Of a stretch of 64,000 bases of DNA, positions 50,989-61,119 are shown one piece after another. The notes beneath the pieces were generated by a model. It was given only the letters and a program-made list of their open reading frames with translations. It searched no databases and was not told the DNA's origin. Both the position numbers and the translations under genes were made by a program. The DNA lies in contig JAJIRX010000496.1 of NCBI GenBank assembly GCA_023853785.1, forward strand, positions 558,001 through 622,000. The letters are read 5' to 3'. Origin of the DNA: Psilocybe azurescens (taxonomy: Eukaryota > Basidiomycota > Agaricomycetes > Agaricales > Agrocybaceae). How positions within the stretch are numbered: position 1 is the stretch's first letter; each line of letters begins with the position of its first letter.

Positions 50989-51300
50989 ATGAAGTTCTTC
51001 GTTCTCGCAGCACTTATCGCCACCATCGCCTTTGCCGCCCCAGCAGATGACACTAAGGCCGTCTCCACCAACACCAACAGCGAGAGCAGCGCACTCAAAT
51101 ATCTCATCGCCAACTCCCCCGCCGGACACCAGGCTGAGGAGGATAGCCCCGCACCACCAGGCTGCTTCTGGGATGGCTACGCGCCGTTCTGTGCCGGGTC
51201 CTGTCCCGATGGATACGTAGAGGCTGACCGCGGCTCTTGTGGCGACGGCGCGTGCTGCTGGGTCGGATACAAGGTCCTCTGCTGCAGAATCGGGGATTGA
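50989..51300 (+). CDS. Secreted cysteine-rich peptide, copy 2
   Basis: Encodes 103 aa and lies in the central spacer between the inverted arms. Signal peptide MKFFVLAALIATIAFAAPAD, linker with the shared SESSALKYLIANSPAGH, then the same 8-Cys domain (FWDGYAPFC instead of WDGTAPFC; GSCPDGYVEADRGSCGDGAC; CCRIGD end). It is the most diverged of the intact copies in the promoter and 5' leader, but all cysteines are kept. Upstream and downstream flanks resemble those of the other copies, so the duplication unit included promoter and 3' sequence. Confidence 0.88.
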   Translation: MKFFVLAALIATIAFAAPADDTKAVSTNTNSESSALKYLIANSPAGHQAEEDSPAPPGCFWDGYAPFCAGSCPDGYVEADRGSCGDGACCWVGYKVLCCRIGD

Positions 51301-51589
51301 GCAATCCAATCTGCTATTCAGGTGTGTACTAGGTTAATTACTTTCTGTGATGCGTCGACTTATGATCAATCTGGTCCGGCCCGGCCAGCGTTCGACATTC
51401 GGGTGACAAGGAGAAGCTTGAGTATAAACCAAAGGAAGAAAGTTGAATGAATTCTGTTAACTTGTCGTGTATATCATCGAAAAATACAAATGCGAAATAT
51501 TCTTTGAAAGTCTGTCTTTGTTCAGCGGCGAATGTTACAAGCCGAAGAGTGAAGTTTGTACCAAGTATTCCACACGTCCTATAGACCCA

Positions 51590-51806
51590 TGGATGTAACC
51601 CAGGCGCTCCAATCTTACCCCTTTCTATGTTATCTTATCTTCTACATTTACGTACACGTGACTACGATCCCAACCCCTTCGACACCTACTTCTCTTATCT
51701 TACGCACCGTACACACCAGTATCCCAGTCAGTCGTGCTATCGATATATCGTGGTCCTGTCATTCTCCGCGTGACTCTTAGTGAGCCTGTTGACGCCAGGC
51801 TTTTAA
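51590..51806 (+). repeat. Dispersed repeat, copy 2 (related to 14225-14447)
   Basis: Shares the order of anchors with copy 1, including CTACATTTACGTACACGTGA and CCGCGTGACTC. It sits just downstream of peptide gene copy 2 in the spacer of the inverted duplication. Confidence 0.65.
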
Positions 51807-53752
51807 CAGAGTCGAGATTTGGAACGACAATACCAAGCCAACGAGCGCTACAACAGCCCCACCTATATATCTTATCGTTTGTCAGGAAACAACAATACTA
51901 TCAGTAGGCACGTATTACCCCACAATTTTACAAGCTTCATGAGGTATTCCATGTCAGTAGCTGCACTCATTCCCTGTCAGTAAGCAAACATGTAGATAGG
52001 TCATGATACTATCTTTGAACCTTCTACAACCAACCAGTCCCAAACTGTGGCAGATCAATGTGAAATTAAGGCAAGCATGAGTTGCGAATGTCTTGAAATC
52101 CGCGTCCTCGTATCTTCGAGAAAGAAGTGTAAACAAACCCACATTACATTAAATGCACCAGAATCAGTCCCTTGTACTCAGGTAAGTTATTCTCGACTAG
52201 CACTATTTTGTCTGCTGTAACAACTCTTATGAATGCCTCAATACAAGAATGACCCATATATGGCGCATTCTAATCGCTTATGACTGGAGCGCTGTAATGT
52301 TAACACGGGTGCCGCTACTTACCAGCAGCAAAAGAACACTTGAAGAACACGAGCCGAAGCTGATATTGGCGGTGAATGAAATTCTAACTCGGCGGCGTAG
52401 TTGCTACAGTCCCGATACGTTGCGAATTTGATTATTATTCCCTTCGATTTACATAAATCATGCCACAACCCAGCTTCTGAACCGTTCGCTGCTTCTTTGA
52501 GCCACCATGTATTCTTATGTGATTGTTCCTACGTCATTTTGGCAACCAGGATCGTGAGAGGCATCTATTATTATAGGTCCACGGGCACTCCTAAAACTGG
52601 ACATCAATTAAAATCAAGACCATCAATGGAAAGTAAGAGGAAGGGCTACAGTCCTGCATACTCGCTCGTTGCATTTCATTTTAATTTTTCGGGCGATGAC
52701 AGCCTGAATGCTCTCTCTGAGTACATCTGTTTTACGAGGACGCAAATTTCGATGCAAGAAGACCATCTAAATAGCGTCATGATCTACTTCTGAGCATGCT
52801 TCAAGCTCAACAAGCCGATTTCCTGGAACTGTGCAAGTAACAGTCTAATGTACTTATATTCGAATTATTTCGAGCCTGTACTGATCTTCTAAGGGCCATA
52901 AAATTATGCGAAAATACCAAACATAATTACATATGACCCAACAACTGGTACCAGCCAAACTGGTCCGTCGGCTCATAGGCGCCTGTCATGACATCACATC
53001 ACGGTTCTCCGTACCGAACATAGGGCAGGCACTTGAAGGCAATAATGGTTTGAAGAAGCACCGATAAATCGAAGAGGGATCATAGTCAAATTCGCGAAAC
53101 GAATTTGACGTCTCAAGTCAGAAATATATCGGAGTCGTTGACCGCCGATATCCCAATGGTGTGGCGTCAGCACTCGGTCAGCACAAGTCAGCAGCCAGCT
53201 CTAAGTCGGATTCCATTTCTTTGTTGCTGTTTTTTCTCTCTAACAAACCGAACGTATTGCAAGTAATACAGAGAAATCTATAGATCGTATGCGGGAGTTT
53301 GGATGACCTCCCGACACTGCTCCTTCTCGTATTGAGGCGTCACTCTTACTCCTCCTCAATCATTGGCTGATCATCATCTCAAGTGTTTAAAAAGGCAGGC
53401 ATTACAGCACAATGTGCACATCTAGTAGTGAGTCAGCTTGTCAACAATAAGAGAAAGATTCTAGTGCTACTCATTACGATGGGTTTTACAGCCTGAATGT
53501 TCTTTTCTGCGTTATGAAGATACGAACCTGAAGTTCGATTCATTTCCCGGGAGTCTTATCTTCGAATACCATGAGAATGAACCCCATGGCCCATTTTTGA
53601 GTTCGCAACAAGCTCATGCCGATATGATAATTCGGGAGGTGGCCAAGACCTCATGACGGTCTAATCTTCAAATTTGCTTCAAGCTGAACTCCACTCCAGC
53701 CGACCTGCTAGCCACTGGTGGGCTTGTATGCGAATATTTGGTACTCGCAAGA

Positions 53753-53760
53753 TATAAAAG
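53753..53760 (+). promoter_or_regulatory. TATA box of peptide gene copy 3
   Basis: TATAAAAG about 120 bp before the ATG. The leader contains a 57-nt intron, 53808-53864 (GTAAGC ... CAACAG), ending 11 bases before the start codon. Confidence 0.75.
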
Positions 53761-53875
53761 ACGCTGATTGAAAATTCAATTCCTCAGTCCAGACATCGTC
53801 TAGCACTGTAAGCAATTCTTTAGCATTACTACAATACCATTGCTAATAACCCTTATTCCAACAGAAAACCTCACA

Positions 53876-54187
53876 ATGAAGTTCTTTGTTCTCGCAGCAC
53901 TCTTCGCCACCATCGCCTTTGCCGCCCCAGCAGAGGATACCAAGGCCGTCTCCACCAACATCAACAACGAGAGCAGCGCACTCAAATATCTCATTGCCAA
54001 CTCCCCCGCCGGACATCAGGTTGAGGAGGATGGCCCGGCACCCCCAGGCTGCTACTGGGATGGCACCGCACCGTTCTGTGCCGGATCCTGCCCCAATGGA
54101 TACGAAGAGGCTAACCGCGGCTCTTGTGGCGACGGTGCGTGCTGCTGGACTGGATACAAGGTCCTCTGCTGCAGGATCGGGGATTGA
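53876..54187 (+). CDS. Secreted cysteine-rich peptide, copy 3
   Basis: Encodes 103 aa. Signal peptide MKFFVLAALFATIAFAAPAE, linker with NESSALKYLIANSPAGH, and the 8-Cys domain (CYWDGTAPFCAGSCPNGY, RGSCGDGACCW, CCRIGD). Apart from a few substitutions it equals copy 1 in the opposite arm. The context of ATG (CCTCACAATGAAG) is the same as in copies 1 and 5. Promoter, leader intron and 3' flank are shared with the other arms. Changes between copies fall mostly in the linker, while every cysteine is conserved, which suggests selection on the folded domain. Confidence 0.9.
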   Translation: MKFFVLAALFATIAFAAPAEDTKAVSTNINNESSALKYLIANSPAGHQVEEDGPAPPGCYWDGTAPFCAGSCPNGYEEANRGSCGDGACCWTGYKVLCCRIGD

Positions 54188-54794
54188 GCAATCCAATCTA
54201 CTATTCAGGTGTGTACTAGATTAATTACTTTCTGTGATACATCGGCTTACAATCAGTCTGGCCAGCGTTTGACACTCGTGTGACAGGGAGAGGCTCGAGT
54301 ATAAACCAAAGGAAGCAAATTTGAAATGAATTCCATTAGCTTGTCATGTATATCTTTGAAAAACACAAATGCGAAATATTGTACCTTTGACTTTGAAAAT
54401 CTGTCTTTGTCCAGCGGTGAATACTATAAACCGATAGGTTTAGCCTGGTCTAAGTGTTCCACAGATCTTATAAACCTACGGAGTCGATATTCAAAACGAC
54501 GGCACCCAACCAACGGGCGCTAAAATGGCCCCTACCAAGAGCAACTTCTGGCATATTTACCTTTCTGGATATGAATCCTAGAACTGGTATCGAATAATTC
54601 ATTCAATCTAATGCAAAATCATGTCACACATCAAATCTGTGGAGTGTATTGGGACTTTGGACCAATTCTTCATCGATCTCCGGGTTGTCTCCACACGATA
54701 CTTATATCGCACAGTATGAGCTCTTATGTGACATCCCATCCCAAATATCTCTCGAACAGATGCTCGCCCATCTCTAACCCATCATCATGGCCAG

Positions 54795-55640
54795 CTACAT
54801 AGGCAAGAGCATAATTCCAAGAGCCGCGAAAACGAGATGTGGAGCTATCAATATTGCCCCCGGTCCCAAGATCACGCCTCCCAGTGCTCCCGCATATGTC
54901 GCATGAAGCACATCGATGTCATTCACGTCCGCACGATGATGTCTGAGTATCGCAGTACCAATTTCACCAGAGAGTGTGTGGACAACGACGGTGCCGTTCA
55001 CGGTGACGTACCAGGGCAGCAAGGCCTGGTGGCCTGAGTCGTCTGCCCGAGTCCAAATACAGACTTTGCAGAGGCCGCGGTCGCATAGCAGTAGAATCCC
55101 GACAAGCAAAGACATGATCATCACTCCGCCGGTCGCGCCTATAGCGGCTGCAGATGCATTACTTGTGTAATGCGCTAAGCGGGCTGCTCGAAGAATGCCA
55201 TTTCCTATCAGCCCGTGTGAGGGTCGTGACGGGCGAATAATGAAGAAATGTGTAGATCAGCACGTGGATTTGAATGGACAAGACAGAGATACTGACATTC
55301 CGACCACCCCGTATACTGCCCCAAAAGCGAGCGGGATGCCGAATAAAACACTGAAGCATGTCAACATCAGTCGGTATAATCAGTGATATCCAGATTGTAT
55401 ACATAGGTATGATTCTTACACAGTGCCTAGAGAAACCAAAATAAGCGCCATAGTTACATAGATCAAGAGGATCCCTAGACCGTCAACGACACGAAGGACC
55501 ATCTCGGACGTTTCACGCATCGCATATTTTAATCGGTGAAGACTATGATGATAATTCGTTTTGGCCCGTGCTGTAAGAGCTGGATTGGGGACTACCAGCG
55601 CCATGTAGGTCGGTAAAGTTGAAGGATTTGGTTGGGTCAT
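54795..55640 (-). CDS. Small multi-pass membrane protein, copy A
   Basis: The reverse strand starts MTQPNPSTLPTYMALVVPNP. It continues with a helix (MVLRVVDGLGILLIYVTMAL...LVSLGT), an intron at about 55422-55354, a second hydrophobic exon (VLFGIPLAFGAVYGVVGM), then after another intron ARLAHYTSNASAAAIGATGG, the helix VMIMSLLVGILLLC, a soluble loop (KVCIWTRADDSGHQALLPWY), TYAGALGGVILGPGAILIAP and an end at 54795. I see about four helices. The family is not recognised. The junction between the second and third exons does not resolve in frame with standard sites, so the model is provisional. Duplicated at 61738-62520. Confidence 0.6.
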
Positions 55641-56214
55641 CTTCAATAATGACAATGGGGACATGATGGAGATAATGAGAGAGGGATACAACACCTCAGG
55701 CCTTCAGGCCTCCGAGTCGATGGTTGTCAGATTGACAGTCATGGCAGAGCCGCTGGCGCCTCAGAAGATATGCGGGTGTCTGAATCCGGTCAAGTGCGCC
55801 TATTACTATTAGCATGATCTCGACAATCACCACTGAGAAGAAGAACCAGGAACCAAGCATTGATTGACGTTGGTGGCAGTGAACTGCTTGAGCTATGCTG
55901 TATATTTAGCGTTGGAGGTGCCTGAAAGTGTGTATACATATACGTAGCACAAGAACGAATTCCAACGAATTCGAAGCAGCCAGTGCCTGCAGAGTAAGTC
56001 CTAGTCATTAGATTAGATTAGACTACACAGCCCAACGCCAAGTAAGTAAACGTTCAACTAACTCCATACAAATGACATATACATTACATAGATTCAAGAA
56101 AAATGATAATGAATGAAAGATTAGTCTCGCTACAGCTGTCACCTTTGTCAATGCCTATGATTCAGTCTCACGTGACGCAACGTGAGTCGCGACAGTGTTA
56201 GGGCGTAGCAAAGC

Positions 56215-56340
56215 GTGCACCCAGAAAAGCGAGCACCCTCTCTCCTCCATCCTCGCACCTCACACACCCCACTTCACACCAACTCACACCTCACCATCAA
56301 CACTCACACCTCACCATCAACACTAGACAACATGACCTCG
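56215..56340 (+). promoter_or_regulatory. Promoter/leader-like sequence on the forward strand, copy A
   Basis: CACGTGACGCAACGTGAG upstream (56170-56187) and a C/A-rich leader with repeated TCACACCTCACCATCAACAC precede an ATG at 56332 (MTSSKSSTRP). It looks like a fungal promoter and 5' leader, yet the frame that follows is Pro/Leu low-complexity and runs opposite to the frame at 56297-57559. The same sequence occurs at 63044-63170. Which strand is used is unclear. Confidence 0.35.
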
Positions 56341-57559
56341 AGTAAATCCAGCACCCGCCCTCTCCTCTGCGCCCTGCCTCTGCCTCTGCCCCTGCCCCCA
56401 ATCTCGCCCTTGCATTCACCTGCAACCCTCCCTTCAGGTGCGCATTGGCATTGGCGTTGGAGGAGAGGGGGAAGGAAGAGGCCGGACACGTTGGACTCCG
56501 GGACACGAGCCGCACTTCGACTTTCATGTTCTTCTTCTTTGTCTTCCCCTTCCCTGCACCTGCACCCGTACTCGTACCTGTGCCGGTCCCGAAGTCTGGA
56601 CGCGTGCGCGCGCGTGGTTCGCGCGTCGGTTCTTCTTTTCTCTGTTCCTGTCTCTCGTCGTCGTCGCCTTCCTTCTCCTCCTGGCGCAGCTCAACGAACC
56701 TAGCTTCTTTCGCCGTCACTCTGAACCTGAACCCACCCTAGAACCGGGATTGGTGTCGGTATCGGTGCCCACCATCGCTTTTGACTTGTACTTCGGATTC
56801 AATCGGGGATTGGTTTTGGGCTTTGGGCTTACTCCTAGCGTTCGGGTTCAGGATCGTATTGGATGATTTGACTTTCTCTGATGGTGACGAGGCGACGACG
56901 ATGGTGGTTCCTTCTTCGCCCATGTTGTCATCTTCTACATCTTCTACATGAGGCTTCAATTTCGGCTTAGAATTCGTTTTGGGTTTAGGTTTAAACTTTG
57001 TTGCAGATTTGGATTTGGATTGGGGGAGTGAGATAGGCGCATTTGGGTTTGGGTTTACTTCTCTGCCCATAGCCGTATCTGGGTTCGTAATCGCGTCGTC
57101 ATCCACGTCCATATCCTCGTCGTCATCCTCGGCAACAGCAGCTTTCACCCGCTTCGCAGGCGGCCGCTCAGTGGCTTTAGCTTCCCCCTTCTTGGTCTCG
57201 GTCTCTTCAAGTTCCTGCGCCTGCTCGAGATCAAGATCATTGTTAATGGCCGCGCTGATAACCCGCTTGCGCTTTCTCTTCTGCACCATGCTCGCGCTCT
57301 CATCCTCATCCTCATTCGCGCAACAATTCGCATTACCGTTAACGGCAGCACTAGCACTGCACTCCGCAGACGCATTCGTTGCACTCGACACAGGCGGCCT
57401 CCTACCCCTTCTTCCCCGTCCGAAGATCTGAATGTGCAACGACGAGCTCCCTGCAGAAGGCCTCTTTGTGTGCCGTCTTCGATCTCAATCTCGATTGAGC
57501 CGGGAACTGCGGCTGCAGCTACGGCTGCTGCGAAGTCGGGAGGACGGCGGTTCATGATA
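56297..57559 (-). CDS. Lysine/acidic-rich probable nuclear protein, copy A
   Basis: Reverse-strand coding text: MNRRPPDFAAAVAAAAVPGS near 57556, a frame change near 57415, then VQKRKRKRVISAAINNDLDL, an acidic patch AEDDDEDMDVDDD, a Pro/Ser/Lys-rich part (KFKPKPKTNSKPKLKPHVED) and SEVQVKSDGGHRYRHQSRF. A TAG at 56738 interrupts the frame, which then continues in the same phase (TAKEARFVELRQEEKEGDDD and on). A short intron ending TTCTAG would bypass the stop. Between copies A and B the indels in the downstream part are mostly multiples of three, which favours coding. No family recognised; nuclear location is inferred from the basic KRKRKR cluster and acidic patch. Confidence 0.5.
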
Positions 57560-57989
57560 CCACGGAGACGCGTATGTTGGGAGCATATCGTCCGTCGGCG
57601 TCGAGTCTGCACGGAATCGCGCGCCTTAGGAGTCGGTCTGTGAGTGGGATTGAAAATAGATTTTTTATGTAAACGGGTGATCCATGAATGGCGAAAGCGG
57701 GGACATTGTTTATTTAGACAATGCACAATGGAGCAAAGAGGAGCGGTGGTGAATGCAAATGACAATGTAAGTGGGATGTACAGTGTGGACCCTCGTAGTA
57801 CCATCCATCGGGAGGGCCCATGTCGCCCTCGATGGTTTTGTGGCTGCACATATACAGCGTCTTGTACTCGCTCGTCATGCCCATGTTCTTTCTAGAACTG
57901 GAACCGCGCGTTGATCATATTTGATGACGTCTTCTTAAATTTTTTTGTGAGAAAACGGCTCATAAAAACGTTTTAATTCTTGGGGATCA
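57560..57989. other. Interval upstream of the nuclear-protein gene
   Basis: The reverse strand contains a possible upstream exon (EYKTLYMCSHKTIEGDMGPP near 57780-57870) and an acceptor CACTCACAG near 57645. This is not enough for a model. Boundary of the direct duplication. Confidence 0.3.
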
Positions 57990-58272
57990 GACTTTAGTCC
58001 GTGAGATCTATCAAATAACGATTTAACGGCTCCTAGCATTCGCAGCCGAACCCTAAAGACAGTCAAGATACAATATTTCGACACATTTGTGTTTTTCGAT
58101 GATATACATGACAAGCTAATAGAACTCATTTCAAATTTCCTTCCTTTGGTTTATATTTGAGCCCCTCCCTGTCACACGAGTGTCGAGCGCTGGCCGGACT
58201 GATCGTAATTAAAACCGACACATCACAGAAAGTAATCAACCTAGTACACACCTGAAAAGTGGATTGGATTGT

Positions 58273-58388
58273 TCAATTCCCCTCCCTGCAGCAGAGGACC
58301 TTGTATCCTGTCCAGCAGTACGCACTGTCACTACAAGAGCCGCAGTTAACCTCTTTGTATCCATTGGAGCAGCGCCCGGCGCAGAACC
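58273..58388 (-). pseudogene. Secreted cysteine-rich peptide, copy 4, truncated
   Basis: Only the C-terminal ~38 residues remain on the reverse strand: CAGRCSNGYKEVNCGSCSDS, then AYCWTGYKVLCCREGN and stop. Signal peptide, linker and the first part of the Cys domain are gone, and one cysteine of the CC pair is changed to tyrosine. At 58388 the gene sequence is joined directly to sequence matching 52028 onward. The 3' flank 57990-58270 matches that of copy 1 (48365-48620). Confidence 0.85.
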
Positions 58389-58736
58389 AACCAATCAGTC
58401 CCAAACCGTAGTACGTCGACGTAAAATCAAAGCTAGCATGAGTTGCTAATATCTCCAAATCCGCGTCTTCATGTCTCAGAGAAAAACTGTAAACAAGCCC
58501 ACATTACGTTAAATGCACTAGAATCAGTCTCTTGTGCTCGGTTTTGTCTGCTGTAACAACTCTTATGAACGCCTCAATACAAGAATGACTCACATATGAC
58601 ACATTCTAATCGATTACTATTGGAGCGCTGTTATGTTAACGCGGATTTTGATACTTGTCAGCAGCAAAAGAACACTTGAAGATCACGAACTGAAGCTGAT
58701 ATTGGCGGTGAATGAAATCCTAACTCGGTGGCGTAC

Positions 58737-59383
58737 TTTCCAGGAGTTTGAAAATCTCGTTTTTCTCCTTCAGTTCTTGCTTTATCTACCCAAAAGTTTG
58801 CACATGCATACAGATGGACTATCCCATTAAGAATATGTAAAAAATTGAGCTTCGAGGCTGCTGTACGGTAGAACTGAGAAGTGCCAATTTTGATTACAGT
58901 AAATAGGTCAAAGTTACAGGATGTTGTCCCAGATCTGGGTAGATCGGGCAACCTGTTTACCCCTAAATTCTGGAGGAACATTTTTATATAGCAGGCCACT
59001 AATCATCCAAAATTCTGGACTTGAGGATATATTTCTTGGAATGCAAAGTTAGAAACAAGCATTTCTGTGTTCACCAAGAGTGACCGACGTGATGATTTTT
59101 AAGGCTCCACCTCTTGTACTAGCCACATTTGCCCACTCTGCTGTAACTGCCGCCAAGGCAGAACATGGACGTTTTTATGTTACAATCGTTTCAATCTCCT
59201 GAAACTTTTGACTTACGTGCGCCGGAAATGCTCCGCTCTTATCTCTCGTTGAATTTTAAAAGTAAATTTGACATTCAAATAGAAGGCACAAACCTACATA
59301 TTTTGGCCAAGTTTGAGGACGAGAGAGCCAGTGGTTGTGTAGAAATACGTCAAATACATGAAAAAGTTTCAAACTCCTGGAAA
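58737..59383. mobile_element. 647-bp TA-flanked inverted-repeat element (Tc1/mariner-like MITE)
   Basis: Starts TTTCCAGGAGTTTGAAA (58737-58753) and ends TTTCAAACTCCTGGAAA (59367-59383), exact reverse complements. The homologous site without insertion at about 52397 reads GGCGTAGTTGC. Here GGCGTA precedes and GTAGTTGC follows the element, consistent with TA target duplication and ends of the type CTATCCCTTTCCAGGAG on the right. No transposase is inside. Absent from both other copies of this sequence. Confidence 0.85.
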
Positions 59384-60393
59384 GGGATAGTAGTTGCCAC
59401 AGTTCGGTACTTTGCGAATTTGATTATTATCCGCCTCGATTTGTATAAATCATGCCACAACCCGGCTTCTAAACCCTTCGCCGCTTCTTTGAGCCATCAT
59501 GTGTTCTTATGTGAATTCTTCTACCCTATTGGCTCCTATTGGGGAACCGAGAACGCCCAGTATCGTGAGAGGCGCCTATATAGCCGCTTCAAACATCAAT
59601 GACGTAGGTTGTGGAGTCAGTGGATTCAACCACCGCGTAAGGACTTCCGACGTGAGGCATGACCTGCCAGGATACTAAAAACGGTTGTTTGCTCAAACAT
59701 AGCAAACATGAGCGCGTAAGCAGGAATTTCGAAAGGCTCCTAGGTTTTTGCATGCAGCTGTCAAAGCAATAATGGTTAGAAGGAGCACCGATAAATTGAA
59801 GAGAGATTATAATCAAATTTTCAATGAAATGGGTTTGATTGAAATCTGCATCTCGGAGTCAGAAATGAATCAGAGTCGTTGACCACCATCTCAATGGTGT
59901 GGTGTCGTCAGCATTAGGTCAGTACTAATCAGCAGCCAGCTCTAAGTCGAGTTCTGTTTCTTTGTTACTGTTTCTACAAACGGAACATATTGCAAGTAAT
60001 ACATAGGGATGTATCGATCATATGCGGAAGTTAGGATGACCTCCCGACACTCCTCCTTCTCGTATTGAGGCCTTACTCTTCCTCCTCCTCATCAATCATT
60101 GGCTGATCATCATCTCAAATGCTTAAAAAGGCAGGCATTACAACACAATGTGTACATCTAGTAGCGAGTCAGTTTGTCAATAACAAGAGAAAGATTCTTA
60201 CCTTTGAATACTGTCAGAATGAAACTCATGATCCATCTTTGAGTCCGCCACAAGTTCATGTCAATATGATATTCGGGAAGTGGCCAAGACCTCATGGCGA
60301 TCTAATCTTCAAATTTACTTCAAGCTGAACTCCACTCCAGCCGACCTGCTAGCCACTGGTGGGCTTGTATACGAATATTTGGTACTCGCAAGA

Positions 60394-60401
60394 TATAAAA
60401 G
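60394..60401 (+). promoter_or_regulatory. TATA box of peptide gene copy 5
   Basis: TATAAAAG about 120 bp before the ATG. The 5' leader has a 56-nt intron at 60449-60504 (GTAAGC ... CAACAG). Confidence 0.75.
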
Positions 60402-60514
60402 ACGCCTATTGGAAAGTCAATCCCTCAGTCCAGACATCGTCTAACACTGTAAGCAATTCTTTGGCATGACTGCAATACCACTGCTAATAACTCTAGTCCA
60501 ACAGAAAACTCACA

Positions 60515-60820
60515 ATGAAATTCTTCATCCTCGCAGCACTCTTCGCCACCGTTGCCTTTGCCGCCCCAGCAGAGGATACCAAGGCCGTCTCTACCAACAC
60601 CAACAGCGAGAGCAGTGCGCTCAAATACCTCCTCGCCAACTCCCCCGCCGGACACCAGGTTGCGGAGGATGGCCAGGCAGCCGCAGGCTGCTATTGGGAT
60701 GGCTCGGCGCCGTTCTGTGACGGGGCCTGCCCCAGTGGATACCGAGAGGAAAACCGCGGCTCTTGTGGCGACGGTGCGTGCTGCTGGACCGGAACCAAAG
60801 CGCTCTGCTGCAGGGAGTGA
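60515..60820 (+). CDS. Secreted cysteine-rich peptide, copy 5
   Basis: Encodes 101 aa. Signal peptide MKFFILAALFATVAFAAPAE, linker with SESSALKYLLANSPAGH, 8-Cys domain (CYWDGSAPFCDGACPSGY, RGSCGDGACCW, ALCCRE). It differs from copy 3 at many domain positions (S for T, D for A, GTKALCC for GYKVLCC) yet keeps all eight cysteines and the W-D-G-x-A-P-F-C core. Promoter, leader intron and 3' flank are homologous to copy 3. This copy probably represents an older split than copies 1 and 3. Confidence 0.9.
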   Translation: MKFFILAALFATVAFAAPAEDTKAVSTNTNSESSALKYLLANSPAGHQVAEDGQAAAGCYWDGSAPFCDGACPSGYREENRGSCGDGACCWTGTKALCCRE

Positions 60821-61119
60821 AGTTGAGCAATCCAATCTACTATTCAGGTATGTACTATGTTAATTACTTTCTTTGATGCGTCGGCTTACAATCAGTCTGG
60901 TCAGCGTTCGACACTCGGATGATAGGGAGAAGCTCGAGTATAAACCGAAGGAACGAAATTTGAAATGAATTCTATTAACTTGTCATGTATATCATCAAAA
61001 AACACAAATGCAAAATATTGTACCTTTGACTTTGAAAATCTGTCTTTGTTCGGCGGCGAATGCCATAAACCGATATTTCTAGCTTGTCTAAGTATTTCAC
61101 ACGTCTTACAGACTTACGC

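Larger units (their letters stand above)
51980..54410 (+). repeat. Right arm of the 2.4-kb inverted duplication
   Basis: Partner of 48420-50785. Very high similarity implies recent origin or ongoing gene conversion. It carries peptide gene copy 3. Part of it (from about 52028) also recurs in direct orientation from 58388. Confidence 0.9.

Noticed and set aside
59165..59602. 145-codon open frame
   Set aside because: It runs across the end of the 647-bp inserted element into duplicated non-coding sequence, so it is a chance fusion.
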